From: Bacteroidales bacterium
GTDB lineage: Bacteria; Bacteroidota; Bacteroidia; Bacteroidales; UBA932
Direction: 5' to 3'
Assembly (NCBI GenBank): GCA_012728975.1
Contig: JAAYDZ010000012.1
Location: 1 to 51,596, forward strand
DNA length: 51,596 nucleotides
Made by a program: the position numbers and the translations under genes. A model generated the notes under the pieces. That model had not been told where the DNA came from and did no database searches. It saw nothing but the letters and a program-made list of their open reading frames with translations. This document shows positions 27,700 through 38,062 of the stretch, in pieces. Position 1 is the first letter of the stretch, and each line of letters begins with the position of its first letter.

Positions 27700-29634
27700 A
27701 TGTACGACATACTACAATTACAGAGCAAAAGTCTAGAAGAACTGATTGACATTGCAGGGAAGCTCAACATCAAAAAGCCTGAATCAAAACATGAAGACCT
27801 CATCTATCAAATACTCGATGAACAGGCTATTCAGGGCACAGGCAGACCTGGCCCAAAACCGGTAAAGAAAAAAGTTGTAAAAGAGATAAAGGAGGTTACC
27901 GGCAGCACAATTGAAGCAGCTGAAGCGCAACCCAAGAAACGGGAACGCAAGGCAAGCAACAAGGGGGATGACGCCGAAACCAAGACCGAGTCTAAGGCTA
28001 AGGCAACAGCATCGTCGGCAGCCGCAGCAAAACCAACTAAATCTGAAGATGACAAAGCTGAAACACCGGCTCCTGAACGCAAAAAACCGGGAAGAAAACC
28101 TAAAAAGCAGAGCGAAGGAGCTCCTGCTGAGTCTAAGGCTACTTCAACTGACACTCCGACTGAGACAAAATCCGTAAAAGAAGAACAATCTGGAGATAAA
28201 TCAGAGAAAAAAACCACAAAGACAAAGGAAGAGACCGAGGCAAAAATCAATAGCGAAGAGAAGCCAAAAAGAGGCACGAGGCCCAGACAGGTTGTAGATA
28301 AAGAACCTTTACGCGTTGAGGTAGAAAGCATTACTGATCAGAATCAGACCGGCTCAGATGAACATAAATCTGAAGTAAAGATCGAAGAGCCCGTTAAAGA
28401 AAAAAGTCAAAAGCAAGAATTGACCAAACGCGAACAACGCAGCAGGATCCAGAAAGGAGAACAGCCTGAACAACATAGCCAGCAGAATACAAAGACTAAA
28501 ATCGAGTTTGAGGGCATCGTAAAGGCAACCGGAGTACTTGAAATCATGCCTGACGGGTATGGTTTCCTCCGCTCCTCCGACTACAACTACCTTAACTCGC
28601 CCGATGACATCTATGTTTCCCAGGCGCAGATCAAGATGTTTGCACTCAAAACAGGCGATACGATTTTTGGAGAAATCAAACCTCCTAGAGAAGGCGATAA
28701 ATATTTCCCTTTAGTAAAGGTCAACAAGATCAATGGTCGATCACCGGAATTCATTCGCGACAGAGTACCATTTGACTTTTTGACTCCCCTTTTCCCCGAT
28801 GAGAAATTCAATCTTACCGGCAAGGGACACAACGACAATTTCTCCATTAGAATCGTGGATCTTTTTACACCTATCGGAAAGGGACAGAGAGGTCTAATTG
28901 TAGCTCAGCCAAAGACAGGAAAAACAGTGCTTCTTAAAGATATTGCCAATGCGATTGCTGACAATCACCCCGAAGTCTATATGATAGTGCTTCTGATTGA
29001 CGAACGTCCGGAAGAGGTAACAGATATGCAGCGCAACGTGAAGGCGGAAGTAGTAGCATCTACGTTTGACGAACCTGCGGAAAGGCATGTTAAAGTCGCC
29101 AACATGGTGCTTGAAAAGGCAAAACGTCTAGTTGAATGCGGTCACGATGTTGTTATCCTCTTGGACTCAATAACCCGACTCGCAAGAGCCTTCAATACAG
29201 TACAGCCTGCATCCGGCAAGGTGCTCTCCGGCGGTGTTGATGCCAATGCTCTCCACAGGCCCAAACGATTCTTTGGGGCTGCACGTAATATTGAGAATGG
29301 CGGGTCGCTCACCATCCTCGCCACCGCTCTAACAGAGACCGGTTCGAAGATGGACGAGGTTATTTTCGAAGAATTCAAAGGCACGGGTAATCTGGAACTC
29401 CAGCTCGACAGGAAGCTTTCCAATAAGCGTATCTTCCCCGCAGTAGATGTGACACTCTCTTCTACCCGCAGAGATGATCTACTCTACAATCCCGATTATC
29501 TCAATCGCATCTGGATTCTTCGCAACCATCTGGCAGATATGAACTCCGTTGAGGCCATGGAATTTATGAAAGTAAGGCTGCAAAGATGTGCAAATAATGA
29601 AGAATTTCTGGTCACAATGGCAAATGGAGAGTAA
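27700..29634 (+). CDS. rho: Transcription termination factor Rho with long charged N-terminal insert
   Basis: A hexameric RNA-dependent ATPase that terminates transcription. The 644-residue product is about 220 longer than E. coli Rho. Residues 1-45 form the usual N-terminal helical domain ([20 protein letters not shown]). Residues about 46-265 are a low-complexity insert rich in Lys, Glu, Ala and Pro, including [10 protein letters not shown], which resembles an AT-hook. The RNA-binding OB fold follows ([14 protein letters not shown]), then the ATPase with AQPKTGKT (402-409), [24 protein letters not shown] and [20 protein letters not shown]. Long inserts at this place are known in Bacteroidota Rho. 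The gene has a good promoter (27587-27618), and the downstream CBS gene starts 15 bases after it. Confidence 0.97.
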   Translation: MYDILQLQSKSLEELIDIAGKLNIKKPESKHEDLIYQILDEQAIQGTGRPGPKPVKKKVVKEIKEVTGSTIEAAEAQPKKRERKASNKGDDAETKTESKAKATASSAAAAKPTKSEDDKAETPAPERKKPGRKPKKQSEGAPAESKATSTDTPTETKSVKEEQSGDKSEKKTTKTKEETEAKINSEEKPKRGTRPRQVVDKEPLRVEVESITDQNQTGSDEHKSEVKIEEPVKEKSQKQELTKREQRSRIQKGEQPEQHSQQNTKTKIEFEGIVKATGVLEIMPDGYGFLRSSDYNYLNSPDDIYVSQAQIKMFALKTGDTIFGEIKPPREGDKYFPLVKVNKINGRSPEFIRDRVPFDFLTPLFPDEKFNLTGKGHNDNFSIRIVDLFTPIGKGQRGLIVAQPKTGKTVLLKDIANAIADNHPEVYMIVLLIDERPEEVTDMQRNVKAEVVASTFDEPAERHVKVANMVLEKAKRLVECGHDVVILLDSITRLARAFNTVQPASGKVLSGGVDANALHRPKRFFGAARNIENGGSLTILATALTETGSKMDEVIFEEFKGTGNLELQLDRKLSNKRIFPAVDVTLSSTRRDDLLYNPDYLNRIWILRNHLADMNSVEAMEFMKVRLQRCANNEEFLVTMANGE

Positions 29635-29649
29635 TTATATACATTTAAT

Positions 29650-30711
29650 ATGAGTGCAGTCTCACTTCTAATACTCTACTTGCTTCTAGCACTTTGCGTG
29701 TCGTTCCTCTGTTCGATAGTTGAAGCTGTCCTGTTATCTACTCCTATCTCTTTCATAACTATGAAGGAAGATGAGGGAGCGAGAGGTGCCGCCCTATTCA
29801 AGAAGTATAAGACAGATATGGACAGACCAATAGCTGCTATCCTCTCCCTCAACACCATTGCACATACTGTAGGTGCAGCCGGAGTCGGAGCACAGGCAGC
29901 CGTTATCTTCGACAATGCCTATTTTGGACTGGTTTCTGCCATCACGACATTTCTGATATTGGTCTTCTCCGAAATTATACCAAAGACCCTTGGCACCTCT
30001 TACTGGAAGCGCATGACCACTTTCACAGCATACATGATACGCGTGATGATTTTTATCACCTATCCGCTGGTAATTCTTTTCGAAAGCCTGACCAAACTCT
30101 TCTCCCCCAAGGAGCAAGAGGTAACAATCAGTCGCGAAGAGGTCTCCGCAATGGTAAATGTAGGAGAGGAAGAGGGTGTCTTCGAGCAAAGTGAGAACAA
30201 GATTATCCAAAACCTCATCAAGCTCGACAGTATCAAAGCCTATGATGCTATGACCCCGAGAGTAGTTTCAGCCATTGCTTCTGAGAGTATGACGCTAAAG
30301 GAGTTTTACAAAGATTCCACATACCTCCATCACTCAAGGATACCGGTATATGCCGACTCACCAGAGTTTATTACCGGCTACATTCTCAGAAGGGAGGCTC
30401 TTGAGTACCTTGCAGATGATAAGTTTGACGTCAAACTTGGAGACATCCGCAGGGATATTCCCTACTTTAACGAAGAAGCTTCAATCAGCGATATATGGGA
30501 GGCACTTCTTGAACACAAAGAGCAGATAGCCCTCATTATTGACGAGTATGGCTGTTTCCAGGGAATCCTGACTCTCGAAGATATAATCGAAACCATTCTC
30601 GGTCTTGAGATTATAGACGAAATGGACGAGGTCGGAGATATGCAGCAATATGCCCGTGAGCGTTGGGAACAAAGACAGAAAAAGTACAAACAGATAACCT
30701 TGCCGGAGTAG
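29650..30711 (+). CDS. CNNM/DUF21 transporter-like membrane protein with CBS domains
   Basis: A 353-residue inner-membrane protein of the UPF0053/HlyC-CorC group. The DUF21 domain (about 1-150) has four hydrophobic segments and FSEIIPKTLGTSYW, a family signature. A CBS pair follows (about 190-330), with YDAMTPRVV and the second-CBS motif IIDEYGCFQGILTLEDIIETILG. The C-terminal CorC_HlyC accessory domain present in longer members is missing; the protein ends shortly after the CBS pair in a charged tail. Members of the family transport Mg2+ or Co2+ or regulate it. It starts 15 bases after rho and may be cotranscribed. Confidence 0.85.
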   Translation: MSAVSLLILYLLLALCVSFLCSIVEAVLLSTPISFITMKEDEGARGAALFKKYKTDMDRPIAAILSLNTIAHTVGAAGVGAQAAVIFDNAYFGLVSAITTFLILVFSEIIPKTLGTSYWKRMTTFTAYMIRVMIFITYPLVILFESLTKLFSPKEQEVTISREEVSAMVNVGEEEGVFEQSENKIIQNLIKLDSIKAYDAMTPRVVSAIASESMTLKEFYKDSTYLHHSRIPVYADSPEFITGYILRREALEYLADDKFDVKLGDIRRDIPYFNEEASISDIWEALLEHKEQIALIIDEYGCFQGILTLEDIIETILGLEIIDEMDEVGDMQQYARERWEQRQKKYKQITLPE

Positions 30712-30755
30712 TTCTGAGTTCTGAGCTCCGAGTGATCTCAACTACTACACACTAT
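30712..30755. repeat. Intergenic heptad-repeat tract, copy 3 (CBS gene/clpX)
   Basis: A 44-base convergent spacer. GAG recurs at 30716, 30723 and 30730 (7-base period), followed by the C-rich part with ACT at 30744 and 30751. The C-rich end abuts the clpX stop codon. Confidence 0.6.
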
Positions 30756-32006
30756 TTATTGCCCTATCATCTTACCGGCATACTTTTCAACTTTTGACTT
30801 GGCATACTTAATAGAAATGGTCATCGATTTGCGTGTACTTGTCGGCGCGTCAAACATAGCATCAAGCATAATGGTTTCACAGATGGAACGAAGTCCCCTG
30901 GCGCCGAGCTTGAACTCTATGGCCGTATCCACTATATAATCCAATACCTCAGGTTTGAATGAAAGTTTGATGCCGTCCATAGCAAAAAGATTAATGTACT
31001 GCTTGATAAGTGCATTCTTGGGCTCTGTGAGGATGGCGCGTAATGTCTCTCTGTCAAGAGGATTGAGGTGTGTCAGTACGGGCAGACGTCCGATGATTTC
31101 GGGAATAAGTCCATAAGACCTGAGATCCTGCGGAGCAATATATTGGATAAGATTGTCCTTGTCAATTTTCGCGCGCTGTTCTTGGGCGCCGAAGCCGATT
31201 ACCTGAGTATTTAGACGTTGTGCAATGTGTCGTTCTATACCTTCAAAAGCACCTCCGCAAATAAAGAGGATGTTCTCAGTATTGACAGCTATCATTCTTT
31301 GCTCGGGATGTTTACGACCACCCTGCGGAGGAACGTTGACTATGCCGCCCTCGATAATTTTGAGAAGTGCCTGCTGTACTCCCTCTCCCGATACATCACG
31401 AGTAATAGAGGGATTGTCACTCTTGCGAGCAATTTTATCTATCTCATCTATAAAGACAATGCCCATTTCAGCTTTGGCTACATCGTAGTCAGCATCTTGA
31501 AGAAGACGAACGAGTATCGATTCAACATCCTCTCCTACATATCCTGCTTCCGTAAGTACTGTTGCATCAACTATAGCGAAGGGGACATTTAGCATCTTGG
31601 CAATGGTGCGTGCCATAAGAGTTTTTCCCGTACCGGTAGGGCCCACGAGGAGGATGTTTGATTTTTCAATTGTGTCGTACTCCTTATTATTAATCCTCTT
31701 GTAATGATTATACACAGCCACTGAAAGCGTTTTCTTGGCCTCATCCTGACCAATAACATACTGACTCAAAAAGTCAGTTATCTCCTTTGGCTTTAGGAGC
31801 ACAGGATCACCTACAATCTTTCCATTTGTTTTGATAGGAAGAGGCCTGGGATTCAGAACTTCCTTAGCATATTCATATGCGGTAAGGGCACAATCCGAGC
31901 AGATAGAGGCGTTTTCAGCTGAAATTAACAGATCTACCTGATCTTGACTTCTACCGCAGAAAACACAATGTTCATGAATCGGTCTACCATCTTTTCTATT
32001 TGCCAT
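30756..32006 (-). CDS. clpX: ClpXP unfoldase subunit ClpX
   Basis: An AAA+ hexamer that recognises tagged substrates, unfolds them and feeds ClpP. The 416-residue length is normal. The N-terminal zinc domain has Cys14, Cys17, Cys36 and Cys39 (HCVFCGRS...ICSDC). Walker A is GPTGTGKT (122-129) and Walker B is VFIDEIDKI. The ClpP-docking IGF loop lies in [12 protein letters not shown], and the arginine-containing sensor 2 is in [11 protein letters not shown]. It is the third gene of the minus-strand tig-clpP-clpX order; the 125-base gap to clpP holds heptad-repeat copy 4. Confidence 0.97.
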   Translation of the reverse strand: MANRKDGRPIHEHCVFCGRSQDQVDLLISAENASICSDCALTAYEYAKEVLNPRPLPIKTNGKIVGDPVLLKPKEITDFLSQYVIGQDEAKKTLSVAVYNHYKRINNKEYDTIEKSNILLVGPTGTGKTLMARTIAKMLNVPFAIVDATVLTEAGYVGEDVESILVRLLQDADYDVAKAEMGIVFIDEIDKIARKSDNPSITRDVSGEGVQQALLKIIEGGIVNVPPQGGRKHPEQRMIAVNTENILFICGGAFEGIERHIAQRLNTQVIGFGAQEQRAKIDKDNLIQYIAPQDLRSYGLIPEIIGRLPVLTHLNPLDRETLRAILTEPKNALIKQYINLFAMDGIKLSFKPEVLDYIVDTAIEFKLGARGLRSICETIMLDAMFDAPTSTRKSMTISIKYAKSKVEKYAGKMIGQ

Positions 32007-32016
32007 ACAATAATAT

Positions 32017-32131
32017 AGTTTTGAGTTCTGAGTTATGAGTTATTCTCTAGTTTGTAGCTATCAGTAGGTAATAAGCCTCAAATTTCAAACACTCTACCTT
32101 ACACAATCCATACTCCATACTCAGAACTAAA
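32017..32131. repeat. Intergenic heptad-repeat tract, copy 4 (clpX-clpP)
   Basis: The clearest copy. The left arm has GAGTT at 32023 and 32030 and GAGTT again at 32037. The right arm is six consecutive heptads from 32087 to 32128, including CCATACT twice (32108-32114, 32115-32121) and CAGAACT (32122-32128). AGTTCTGAGT (32024-32033) and ACTCAGAACT (32119-32128) are perfect 10-base complements, so the tract can fold into a long hairpin in the clpP-clpX transcript. The right arm abuts the clpP stop. Confidence 0.8.
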
Positions 32132-32806
32132 TTACTTTTTCTTATTTCTTGTAACAATCTCGTCCACCATTCCGTAGTCGAGAGCTTCCTGGGAAGTCAT
32201 CCAAAAATCCCTGTCGGCATCCTTTGCAATCTGGTCAAGAGGTTTACCGGTATGATACGCAAGAATGTTATAAAGTTCGCCTTTAAGCTTGACAATCTCA
32301 CGTGCAGTGATTTCAATATCTGAAGCCTGTCCTTCCGCACCGCCTAAAGGCTGATGAATCATCACCCTGGAATGCTGTAGAATAGAGCGTTTGCCTTTAG
32401 TGCCACTCGCGAGTAAGATGGCAGCCATTGAAGCAGCCATGCCGGTGCAAATGGTGGCAACATCCGATTCTATTGTCTGAATGGTGTCATAAATACCCAA
32501 ACCTGCATAGACACCTCCGCCTGGAGAATTGATATAGAGCATAATATCAGAATCCGATCCGGTGGAGTCGAGAAACAGGAGCTGTGCCTGAATAATGTTT
32601 GCCACATCCGGGTCTATTGCGCAACCTAGGAAAATAATCCTGTCCATCATCAGACGGGAAAATACGTCCATCTGAGCCACATTGAGTTGACGCTCTTCTA
32701 TAATCATCGGATTGACATATCCGCCATAAATGGAGTTAATCCGATGATAGGTCATTGAGTTGATACCGCAGTGTTTGACTGCAAATTTTTCAAATTCTGA
32801 TGCCAT
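32132..32806 (-). CDS. clpP: ATP-dependent Clp protease proteolytic subunit ClpP
   Basis: A tetradecameric serine protease chamber for ClpX. The 224-residue product has the catalytic Ser126 in TGMAASMAA, His151 in RVMIHQPLGG and Asp200 in DADRDFWM. YINSPGGGVYAGLGIYDTI is the substrate-binding strand region. The N-terminus is about 20 residues longer than the mature E. coli enzyme, suggesting a propeptide. It begins 17 bases after the trigger factor stop and is cotranscribed with it. Confidence 0.97.
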   Translation of the reverse strand: MASEFEKFAVKHCGINSMTYHRINSIYGGYVNPMIIEERQLNVAQMDVFSRLMMDRIIFLGCAIDPDVANIIQAQLLFLDSTGSDSDIMLYINSPGGGVYAGLGIYDTIQTIESDVATICTGMAASMAAILLASGTKGKRSILQHSRVMIHQPLGGAEGQASDIEITAREIVKLKGELYNILAYHTGKPLDQIAKDADRDFWMTSQEALDYGMVDEIVTRNKKK

Positions 32807-32823
32807 ATTAAGTCTCTTACGGG

Positions 32824-34143
32824 TTATTTTGTGAGCTCGTGGAGCTTTTCAATAGTTATTTTCTTCTTATCAAATGAAACGACACTTCTTATCCAATTGA
32901 GCGTCAGGTCATCCTCCACCCTTTCAAAGATACGGCTTGCCTGCTGCTGATCAGAGAGCATTCTATCAGCAAATGACGCGAGGTGTTCCTCGGGAACTTC
33001 GTTCATTCCGTACATTGCAAATTGATACGCAGCCATGGCTTTCGCCTCTTTCATGATGTCCTCTTTTGTAACCTTTATTCCTTGCTCCCTCATAATAGTA
33101 CCACGAATAAGGTTCCAGCGGAAATCTTTTGCAAAGAGGTCGTATTCTGCCTCAATCTGCTCCATTGTAAACTTGCCTTCATTCGTAGCGTGAAGATATC
33201 TCTTCATAAATGAATCTGGGAGAGAGATGTTTGCCTTGGCAATAAGGTACTCCTTACAGTCAATCATAAAACGGTAGTCTGCCTCGCGAGTATATTCTAC
33301 AACAAGTTGCTCTTTTATCTTGGCATCAAACTCCTCTTCACTTGTCACATTGCCTTCACCGAAAATTTTGTCAAATGTCTCCTGACAAACAGTAGCGTCA
33401 ACAAAACTTTTCACCTCCTTTACTGTCATTGTCCATATAGGGTCCATTTCCGCCAGTTCCGACTTGTTCATCTTCAGCATGGCTGCCCTGTCACTTTCAT
33501 TTTCGAAAACCTCGTTAAGATTCATATCCATCTCGGAACCTGCTTTTACACCTACGAGAGTGGCTTTCTGTTTATCATCCTTGATGCTCCTCAAAGCAAC
33601 ATATGCTCCTTCGACTCTAGTTTCGCCCTGTTCGAAGTCAGCTATTAGAAAGTCATCTTTTTTAGCTTCCTCTACTGTACAAAGTTCGCCATACTGCTTA
33701 AGTATTTGGCTCTTGCGTTCCTTCACAGCCTTAGCTGTCGCACTAACGATATAATAAGGGATCTTGTCCTCAGCAGTGATCTCCATTTTTACTTCCGGAG
33801 CAATAGCCATATCGAAATTAAATCTATAGGATCCCTCCTCTAGTGGTGTGCTCTCGACATTCTCTGAAGGCAGGGGTTCGCCTAGGATATTAAGTTTATT
33901 CTCCTCAATATATTTATTAAGCTGCTCACCTACGATAGTATTGAGTATTTCAGCAAGAGCGCTCTCTCCGTAGTACTTTTCCACGAGAGCCATAGGGGCC
34001 ATACCTTTGCGGAATCCTTTAAAATCTGCCTGACGGCGATAATTATTGAGTTTTTTCTTTAATGCTTCTGCGTAATCCTCTTTTACAAGTTCGATGGTGA
34101 GGCTGAGATTAAGATCGTCAATTCTGTTTTCTGAAATGTTCAT
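32824..34143 (-). CDS. tig: Trigger factor
   Basis: A ribosome-associated chaperone that meets nascent chains at the exit tunnel. The 439-residue product has an N-terminal ribosome-binding domain with FKGFRKGMAP (about 40-49), which corresponds to the conserved GFRxGxxP signature. A middle region (about 150-250) lies at the PPIase domain position but is strongly diverged, as is common in Bacteroidota. The C-terminal helical domain is rich in Glu and Met. Gene order tig-clpP-clpX is conserved in many bacteria and supports the call. A minus-strand -7 box TAACTTTG (34186-34179) precedes it. Confidence 0.9.
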   Translation of the reverse strand: MNISENRIDDLNLSLTIELVKEDYAEALKKKLNNYRRQADFKGFRKGMAPMALVEKYYGESALAEILNTIVGEQLNKYIEENKLNILGEPLPSENVESTPLEEGSYRFNFDMAIAPEVKMEITAEDKIPYYIVSATAKAVKERKSQILKQYGELCTVEEAKKDDFLIADFEQGETRVEGAYVALRSIKDDKQKATLVGVKAGSEMDMNLNEVFENESDRAAMLKMNKSELAEMDPIWTMTVKEVKSFVDATVCQETFDKIFGEGNVTSEEEFDAKIKEQLVVEYTREADYRFMIDCKEYLIAKANISLPDSFMKRYLHATNEGKFTMEQIEAEYDLFAKDFRWNLIRGTIMREQGIKVTKEDIMKEAKAMAAYQFAMYGMNEVPEEHLASFADRMLSDQQQASRIFERVEDDLTLNWIRSVVSFDKKKITIEKLHELTK

Positions 34144-34178
34144 ATTAAATTAATTAGATATATTCACAATTGAACGTG

Positions 34179-34206
34179 CAAAGTTAGTAATTTTTAACTA
34201 TTTTTG
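34179..34206. promoter_or_regulatory. Divergent -7 elements between tig and the M20 dipeptidase gene
   Basis: TAACTTTG on the minus strand (34186-34179, toward tig) and TATTTTTG on the plus strand (34199-34206, toward the dipeptidase) both match TAnnTTTG. Neither has a clear TTTG at 19-20 bases. Confidence 0.45.
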
Positions 34207-34234
34207 TGATTTACGACCAAAATTATAACTGATT

Positions 34235-35584
34235 ATGGATAAATATATTGAACGACACAAAGAACGCTTCTTCAACGAACTCTTTGAAATATTGAGAATT
34301 CCCTCTATAAGCTCTTCGCAAGCTCATGGACCGGATATGCAAAAATGTGCTGAAAAACTCGTATCCCTCCTTCTAGAGGCGGGAGCTGACAAAGCAAAGG
34401 TCTATCCTACCGAAGGCCATCCTGTTGTATATGCAGAGAAAATTATCGATCCCTCCAGGCCTACGGTACTCATCTATGGACACTATGACGTGCAGCCGGT
34501 AGATCCCCTGGAGCTCTGGCACACACCTCCTTTTGAGCCGGAAATCCGTGACGGAGCCATTTATGCACGCGGTGCAAATGATGACAAAGGACAGTCATTC
34601 ATGCATATCAAGGCATTCGAATATCTCGTAAGAGAGGGAAAACTCCGCCACAATATTAAATTTTTACTGGAAGGAGAAGAGGAAATCGGCTCTCCTTCCC
34701 TCGGTAAATGGGTGCGCAATCACAAGAAGATGCTTGCCTGCGACATAATTCTCGTATCCGACACTACTATGATTTCGGAGAAAGTTCCTTCGATCAACTG
34801 CGGTATGAGGGGTCTCGCTTATCTCGAGGTAGAAGTTACCGGACCGGATAAGGATCTCCATTCAGGCCATTATGGCGGTGCAGTGGTAAATCCTATCAAT
34901 GCCCTCTGTTCTATGATCGAATCTCTCATTGATGAAAATGGGCATATCACCGTCAAGGGATTCTATGATGATGTAGTTAACCTCAGTCGGAAAGATCGCC
35001 AACTTCTTAGCAAGGCTCCTTTCAATAAAAGGGAATATATGGATTCAATAGGAGTTAAAGCACTCACAGGCGAGAAGGGATACACAACTCTTGAGCGTAC
35101 CGGTATCAGACCTTGTCTCGACGTCAACGGTATCTGGGGTGGTTTTACCGGTGAGGGAGCTAAGACCGTCATCCCCTCTACCGCATACGCAAAGATCTCA
35201 ATGAGGCTTGTGCCCAACCAGGAGTATAGTAAGATATCCAAACTCTTTGCAAAGCACTTCAAGTCAATTGCTCCCAAGGGAGTGAAAGTTAAGGTTGAAG
35301 AGCACCACGGAGGTAACGGATTCCTGATTCCCATCTCCTCTGATGCATATGCCGCAGCCTCCAAAGCTATTACGCATGTATATGGAATTGAGCCAGTACC
35401 GAGCCGTGGTGGCGGCAGTATTGCCATCCTTGCCGAGATGCAACAGGCTTTAAAGGCTGATCCCCTGCTGATGGGATTCGGACTCGAACGCGACACTATC
35501 CACTCTCCCAACGAGAGTTTTCTCCTTTCCCAATTTTTTAAGGGAATGCGTTCGATTGCTCTTTTCTACGAAAACTTCAGATAG
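34235..35584 (+). CDS. M20 family dipeptidase (CNDP-like)
   Basis: A 449-residue cytosolic zinc dipeptidase. Metal and catalytic residues are seen in VLIYGHYDVQPVDP (His and Asp), YARGANDDKGQ (bridging Asp), FLLEGEEEIGSPSLG (catalytic and metal Glu) and near the C-terminus HSPNES. A dimerisation domain (about 180-330) contains DLHSGHYGG. It resembles carnosinase-type and Xaa-dipeptidases; the precise specificity cannot be read. The downstream pyrF starts 3 bases after its stop codon, so the two are probably cotranscribed despite unrelated functions. Confidence 0.9.
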   Translation: MDKYIERHKERFFNELFEILRIPSISSSQAHGPDMQKCAEKLVSLLLEAGADKAKVYPTEGHPVVYAEKIIDPSRPTVLIYGHYDVQPVDPLELWHTPPFEPEIRDGAIYARGANDDKGQSFMHIKAFEYLVREGKLRHNIKFLLEGEEEIGSPSLGKWVRNHKKMLACDIILVSDTTMISEKVPSINCGMRGLAYLEVEVTGPDKDLHSGHYGGAVVNPINALCSMIESLIDENGHITVKGFYDDVVNLSRKDRQLLSKAPFNKREYMDSIGVKALTGEKGYTTLERTGIRPCLDVNGIWGGFTGEGAKTVIPSTAYAKISMRLVPNQEYSKISKLFAKHFKSIAPKGVKVKVEEHHGGNGFLIPISSDAYAAASKAITHVYGIEPVPSRGGGSIAILAEMQQALKADPLLMGFGLERDTIHSPNESFLLSQFFKGMRSIALFYENFR

Positions 35585-35587
35585 TTT

Positions 35588-36406
35588 ATGACATATTTAC
35601 AACTAAGCAACGAGATTAGACGCAAAGGAAGTTTCCTTTGCGTCGGTCTTGATACCGATGTCAGACTTATTCCGGAGCATTTGCGAAAGTGCGAGTATCC
35701 CCTGTTTGAGTTTAACAAGGCAATCATTAACGCCACAGCTCCATATGCGGTAGCATTTAAACCCAATACTGCCTTTTATGAGGCACTGGGAGGTAACGGA
35801 TGGAAGCAGCTGGAGATGACTGTCAGCTTTATCAAGGAGCATTATCCGGAGACTCTTGTAATTGCGGATGCCAAGAGAGGCGATATAGGAAATACCGCCG
35901 GCATGTATGCCCGTTGCTTTTTTGAAAATATGAATTGTGATGCTGTGACTCTAGCTCCCTATATGGGAGAGGACTCAGTGCGACCATTCCTGGATTATGA
36001 GGGCAAATGGTCGGTAATTCTTGCCCTCACATCCAACAGTTCGGCAGAAGATTTCGAGACACTCGCCATAGCCGGGAAGCACCCCGAACAGCTATTTGAA
36101 AAGGTGCTCCGTACTGCCTCAGGTTGGGGCTCCAAGGAAAACACCATGTTTGTGGTGGGTGCCACCCGTCCCGAAAGATTCGTTGAGATTCGTGCTATTT
36201 GTCCCGATCATTTCTTGCTGGTACCTGGAGTAGGAGCACAGGGAGGCAGCGTAGACGAGGTAGCCCGTTATGGACTCAATGACCATTGCGGATTGCTGAT
36301 CAACTCCTCACGGAACATCATTTATGCCTCCGATGGAGAAAATTTTGCTAAAAGTGCTGCTGAAGAGGCGGCAAACCTGGCTTCAAAGATGGCTTTACTG
36401 CTTTAA
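35588..36406 (+). CDS. pyrF: Orotidine 5'-phosphate decarboxylase (type 2)
   Basis: Catalyses the last step of UMP synthesis. The 272-residue length and the [15 protein letters not shown] active-site block (about 97-111, with the Lys/Asp pair) identify the longer type 2 Pyr[11 protein letters not shown] lies near the N-terminus, [12 protein letters not shown] follows, and [11 protein letters not shown] binds the phosphate. It sits 3 bases behind the M20 dipeptidase gene. Its last 12 bases overlap the end of the convergent lnt gene. Confidence 0.96.
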   Translation: MTYLQLSNEIRRKGSFLCVGLDTDVRLIPEHLRKCEYPLFEFNKAIINATAPYAVAFKPNTAFYEALGGNGWKQLEMTVSFIKEHYPETLVIADAKRGDIGNTAGMYARCFFENMNCDAVTLAPYMGEDSVRPFLDYEGKWSVILALTSNSSAEDFETLAIAGKHPEQLFEKVLRTASGWGSKENTMFVVGATRPERFVEIRAICPDHFLLVPGVGAQGGSVDEVARYGLNDHCGLLINSSRNIIYASDGENFAKSAAEEAANLASKMALLL

Positions 36407-37996
36407 TTTACGACGGCGACAAATCTGAACTATAATAACTCCTGCCGTAAAAGGCAGAAAAAGATATGCGGCAACCAAACCGATCAAATCCCCATAACGG
36501 GTAAATGGTGTCAGGTTGCCGTTTGTATTTATATTCCCTCGGAAAGAAGTCTCCTCCCACCATCCGGTGCGGATAATTACATCTCCCCTACGATTAATAA
36601 TGCCTGAGATGCCGGTATTGGCAGCATGTACCACATCACGACGCATCTCAATTGCCCTCAAACCGGCATATCTGAAGTGTTGCCTATAGCCCGGGGTGTC
36701 TCCCCACCAGCCATCATTGGTCATAACTGCCATGAAGGTAGCTCCTTTTACAGCAGCGATGCGGGAAAAATTACCATATACCGATTCATAGCATATCATG
36801 GGACCTACCTTATTGCCATCATTTCCCTCCAAAGCATCCATCTCATCCTGGGTACCATAACTGCCGCTCGAGCCGCCAAATTTGGATATCAACTTGCTCA
36901 GGAAAGGAAAATAACGTTCATAGGGGATAATCTCAACACCAGGTACCAGTTTTGACTTGTGATAATAGGAATAGACATCACCGGCATCCATCAGGACGGC
37001 TGAGTTGTACACATCATACCACACGCTACCACTTTTACGAGCGCTGTGAGATGGACGAGAGATCGTAGTATAGAGGCGATGTGAAAATATACCCACCAGC
37101 AGGTTGGTATTGGGATACTCCTCCATGAATGATAGATACTTTACAAAGGAATGATGGGCTGTCGGACGATCAAGGTCCATATCAAACGTAAAGGTCTCGG
37201 GAGTGACAATGTATTTAGTCTTTGGGGTTATAACTTGGTGAACAAGCGAGAGCATAGCATCGTCCATCTTTTCCTGAGGGAGTATTCCATACTTTTTAAA
37301 AGGGTCAATATTAGGCTGCACCACCACTACCTCTATCTCTTCCCCTCCGCTCTCACAATCAATGGTATAATACCTAACAAGGGATGCGGTTATCGGGAGT
37401 ATTACAAGTACAGAGGCAGCAATTGTGAGCCTCTTCGCATGAACTCTCTCGGAGGAGGTCAAAAGAGAAAATATGAGAATATTGGTTAGAAGTATCCACA
37501 ATGAACCACCTAGAGAACCGGTGATCTCATACCACTGCACCAAAGAGGGAGAAGTGGCAAAAGAGTTGCCGAGCACCAGCCAAGGCCAGGATAACTCAAT
37601 CTCAAAATATACATGCTCCCATGCAATCCAAGCCACAATCAGAAAGAGGTAGGAGAGCCAGCGATAAGTGAACACCTTGCGGCTCCATCGGTAAAGAGCA
37701 AATACTATGGACATCTGGAGCGCATTAAGCGCAATTGCAGCGATAGATCCCACTTCGGAAACAAACCAAATCCAGAAAGTAGAAAATATATTGAAAAGCA
37801 AAAATGCCAGATAGTGATACCACCAGAAAGGACGTATTCCCTCCTCCGAGGCAATTTTATCCATGTAAAGGAGTGGAATAAAGGCTACCAACACCACAGG
37901 GCCACAGTGTGGCACAAGATATGGCACTGACATCAACACCCCAAAAAGAAGTGCGAAAAACAACAATTTTAGCCTTGTTTTCTTTTCCACTTTCAT
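36395..37996 (-). CDS. lnt: Apolipoprotein N-acyltransferase Lnt
   Basis: Adds the third acyl chain to lipoproteins at the inner membrane. The 533-residue protein has six to eight N-terminal membrane spans (about 8-215), a nitrilase-fold periplasmic domain with the catalytic triad in VTPETF (Glu), [11 protein letters not shown] (Lys) and MICYESVYG (Cys), and a final C-terminal membrane helix followed by a basic tail. A longer open frame to 38032 exists, but a -7 box TATCTTTG (38009-38002) lies inside it, so MKVEKK at 37996 is preferred. The many lipoproteins in this window are its potential substrates. Confidence 0.92.
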   Translation of the reverse strand: MKVEKKTRLKLLFFALLFGVLMSVPYLVPHCGPVVLVAFIPLLYMDKIASEEGIRPFWWYHYLAFLLFNIFSTFWIWFVSEVGSIAAIALNALQMSIVFALYRWSRKVFTYRWLSYLFLIVAWIAWEHVYFEIELSWPWLVLGNSFATSPSLVQWYEITGSLGGSLWILLTNILIFSLLTSSERVHAKRLTIAASVLVILPITASLVRYYTIDCESGGEEIEVVVVQPNIDPFKKYGILPQEKMDDAMLSLVHQVITPKTKYIVTPETFTFDMDLDRPTAHHSFVKYLSFMEEYPNTNLLVGIFSHRLYTTISRPSHSARKSGSVWYDVYNSAVLMDAGDVYSYYHKSKLVPGVEIIPYERYFPFLSKLISKFGGSSGSYGTQDEMDALEGNDGNKVGPMICYESVYGNFSRIAAVKGATFMAVMTNDGWWGDTPGYRQHFRYAGLRAIEMRRDVVHAANTGISGIINRRGDVIIRTGWWEETSFRGNINTNGNLTPFTRYGDLIGLVAAYLFLPFTAGVIIVQICRRRKLKQ

Positions 37997-38001
37997 GAGT
38001 G

Positions 38002-38033
38002 CAAAGATAGTTTTTTTGAACAAATAGAGCAAG
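38002..38033 (-). promoter_or_regulatory. Promoter of lnt
   Basis: On the minus strand CTTG (38033-38030), a 20-base spacer and TATCTTTG (38009-38002). The start codon at 37996 follows only 5 bases later, so the mRNA may be leaderless or nearly so. It overlaps the divergent LysE-gene promoter. Confidence 0.5.
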
Positions 38034-38046
38034 TTGATTATATTTG
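38015..38046 (+). promoter_or_regulatory. Promoter of the LysE-family gene
   Basis: TTTG (38015-38018), a 20-base spacer and TATATTTG (38039-38046), both exact. The start codon is 16 bases downstream. Confidence 0.75.
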
Positions 38047-38062
38047 CGTTTGCAAAAACAAA

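Noticed and set aside
27831-28331. Ser/Phe/Val-rich frame antisense to rho
   Set aside because: Complement of the Lys/Glu-rich insert; looks hydrophobic only because GAA/AAA codons reverse to TTC/TTT.
34963-35511. 182-codon frame antisense to the M20 dipeptidase gene
   Set aside because: The sense gene has all catalytic motifs; the antisense frame has none.
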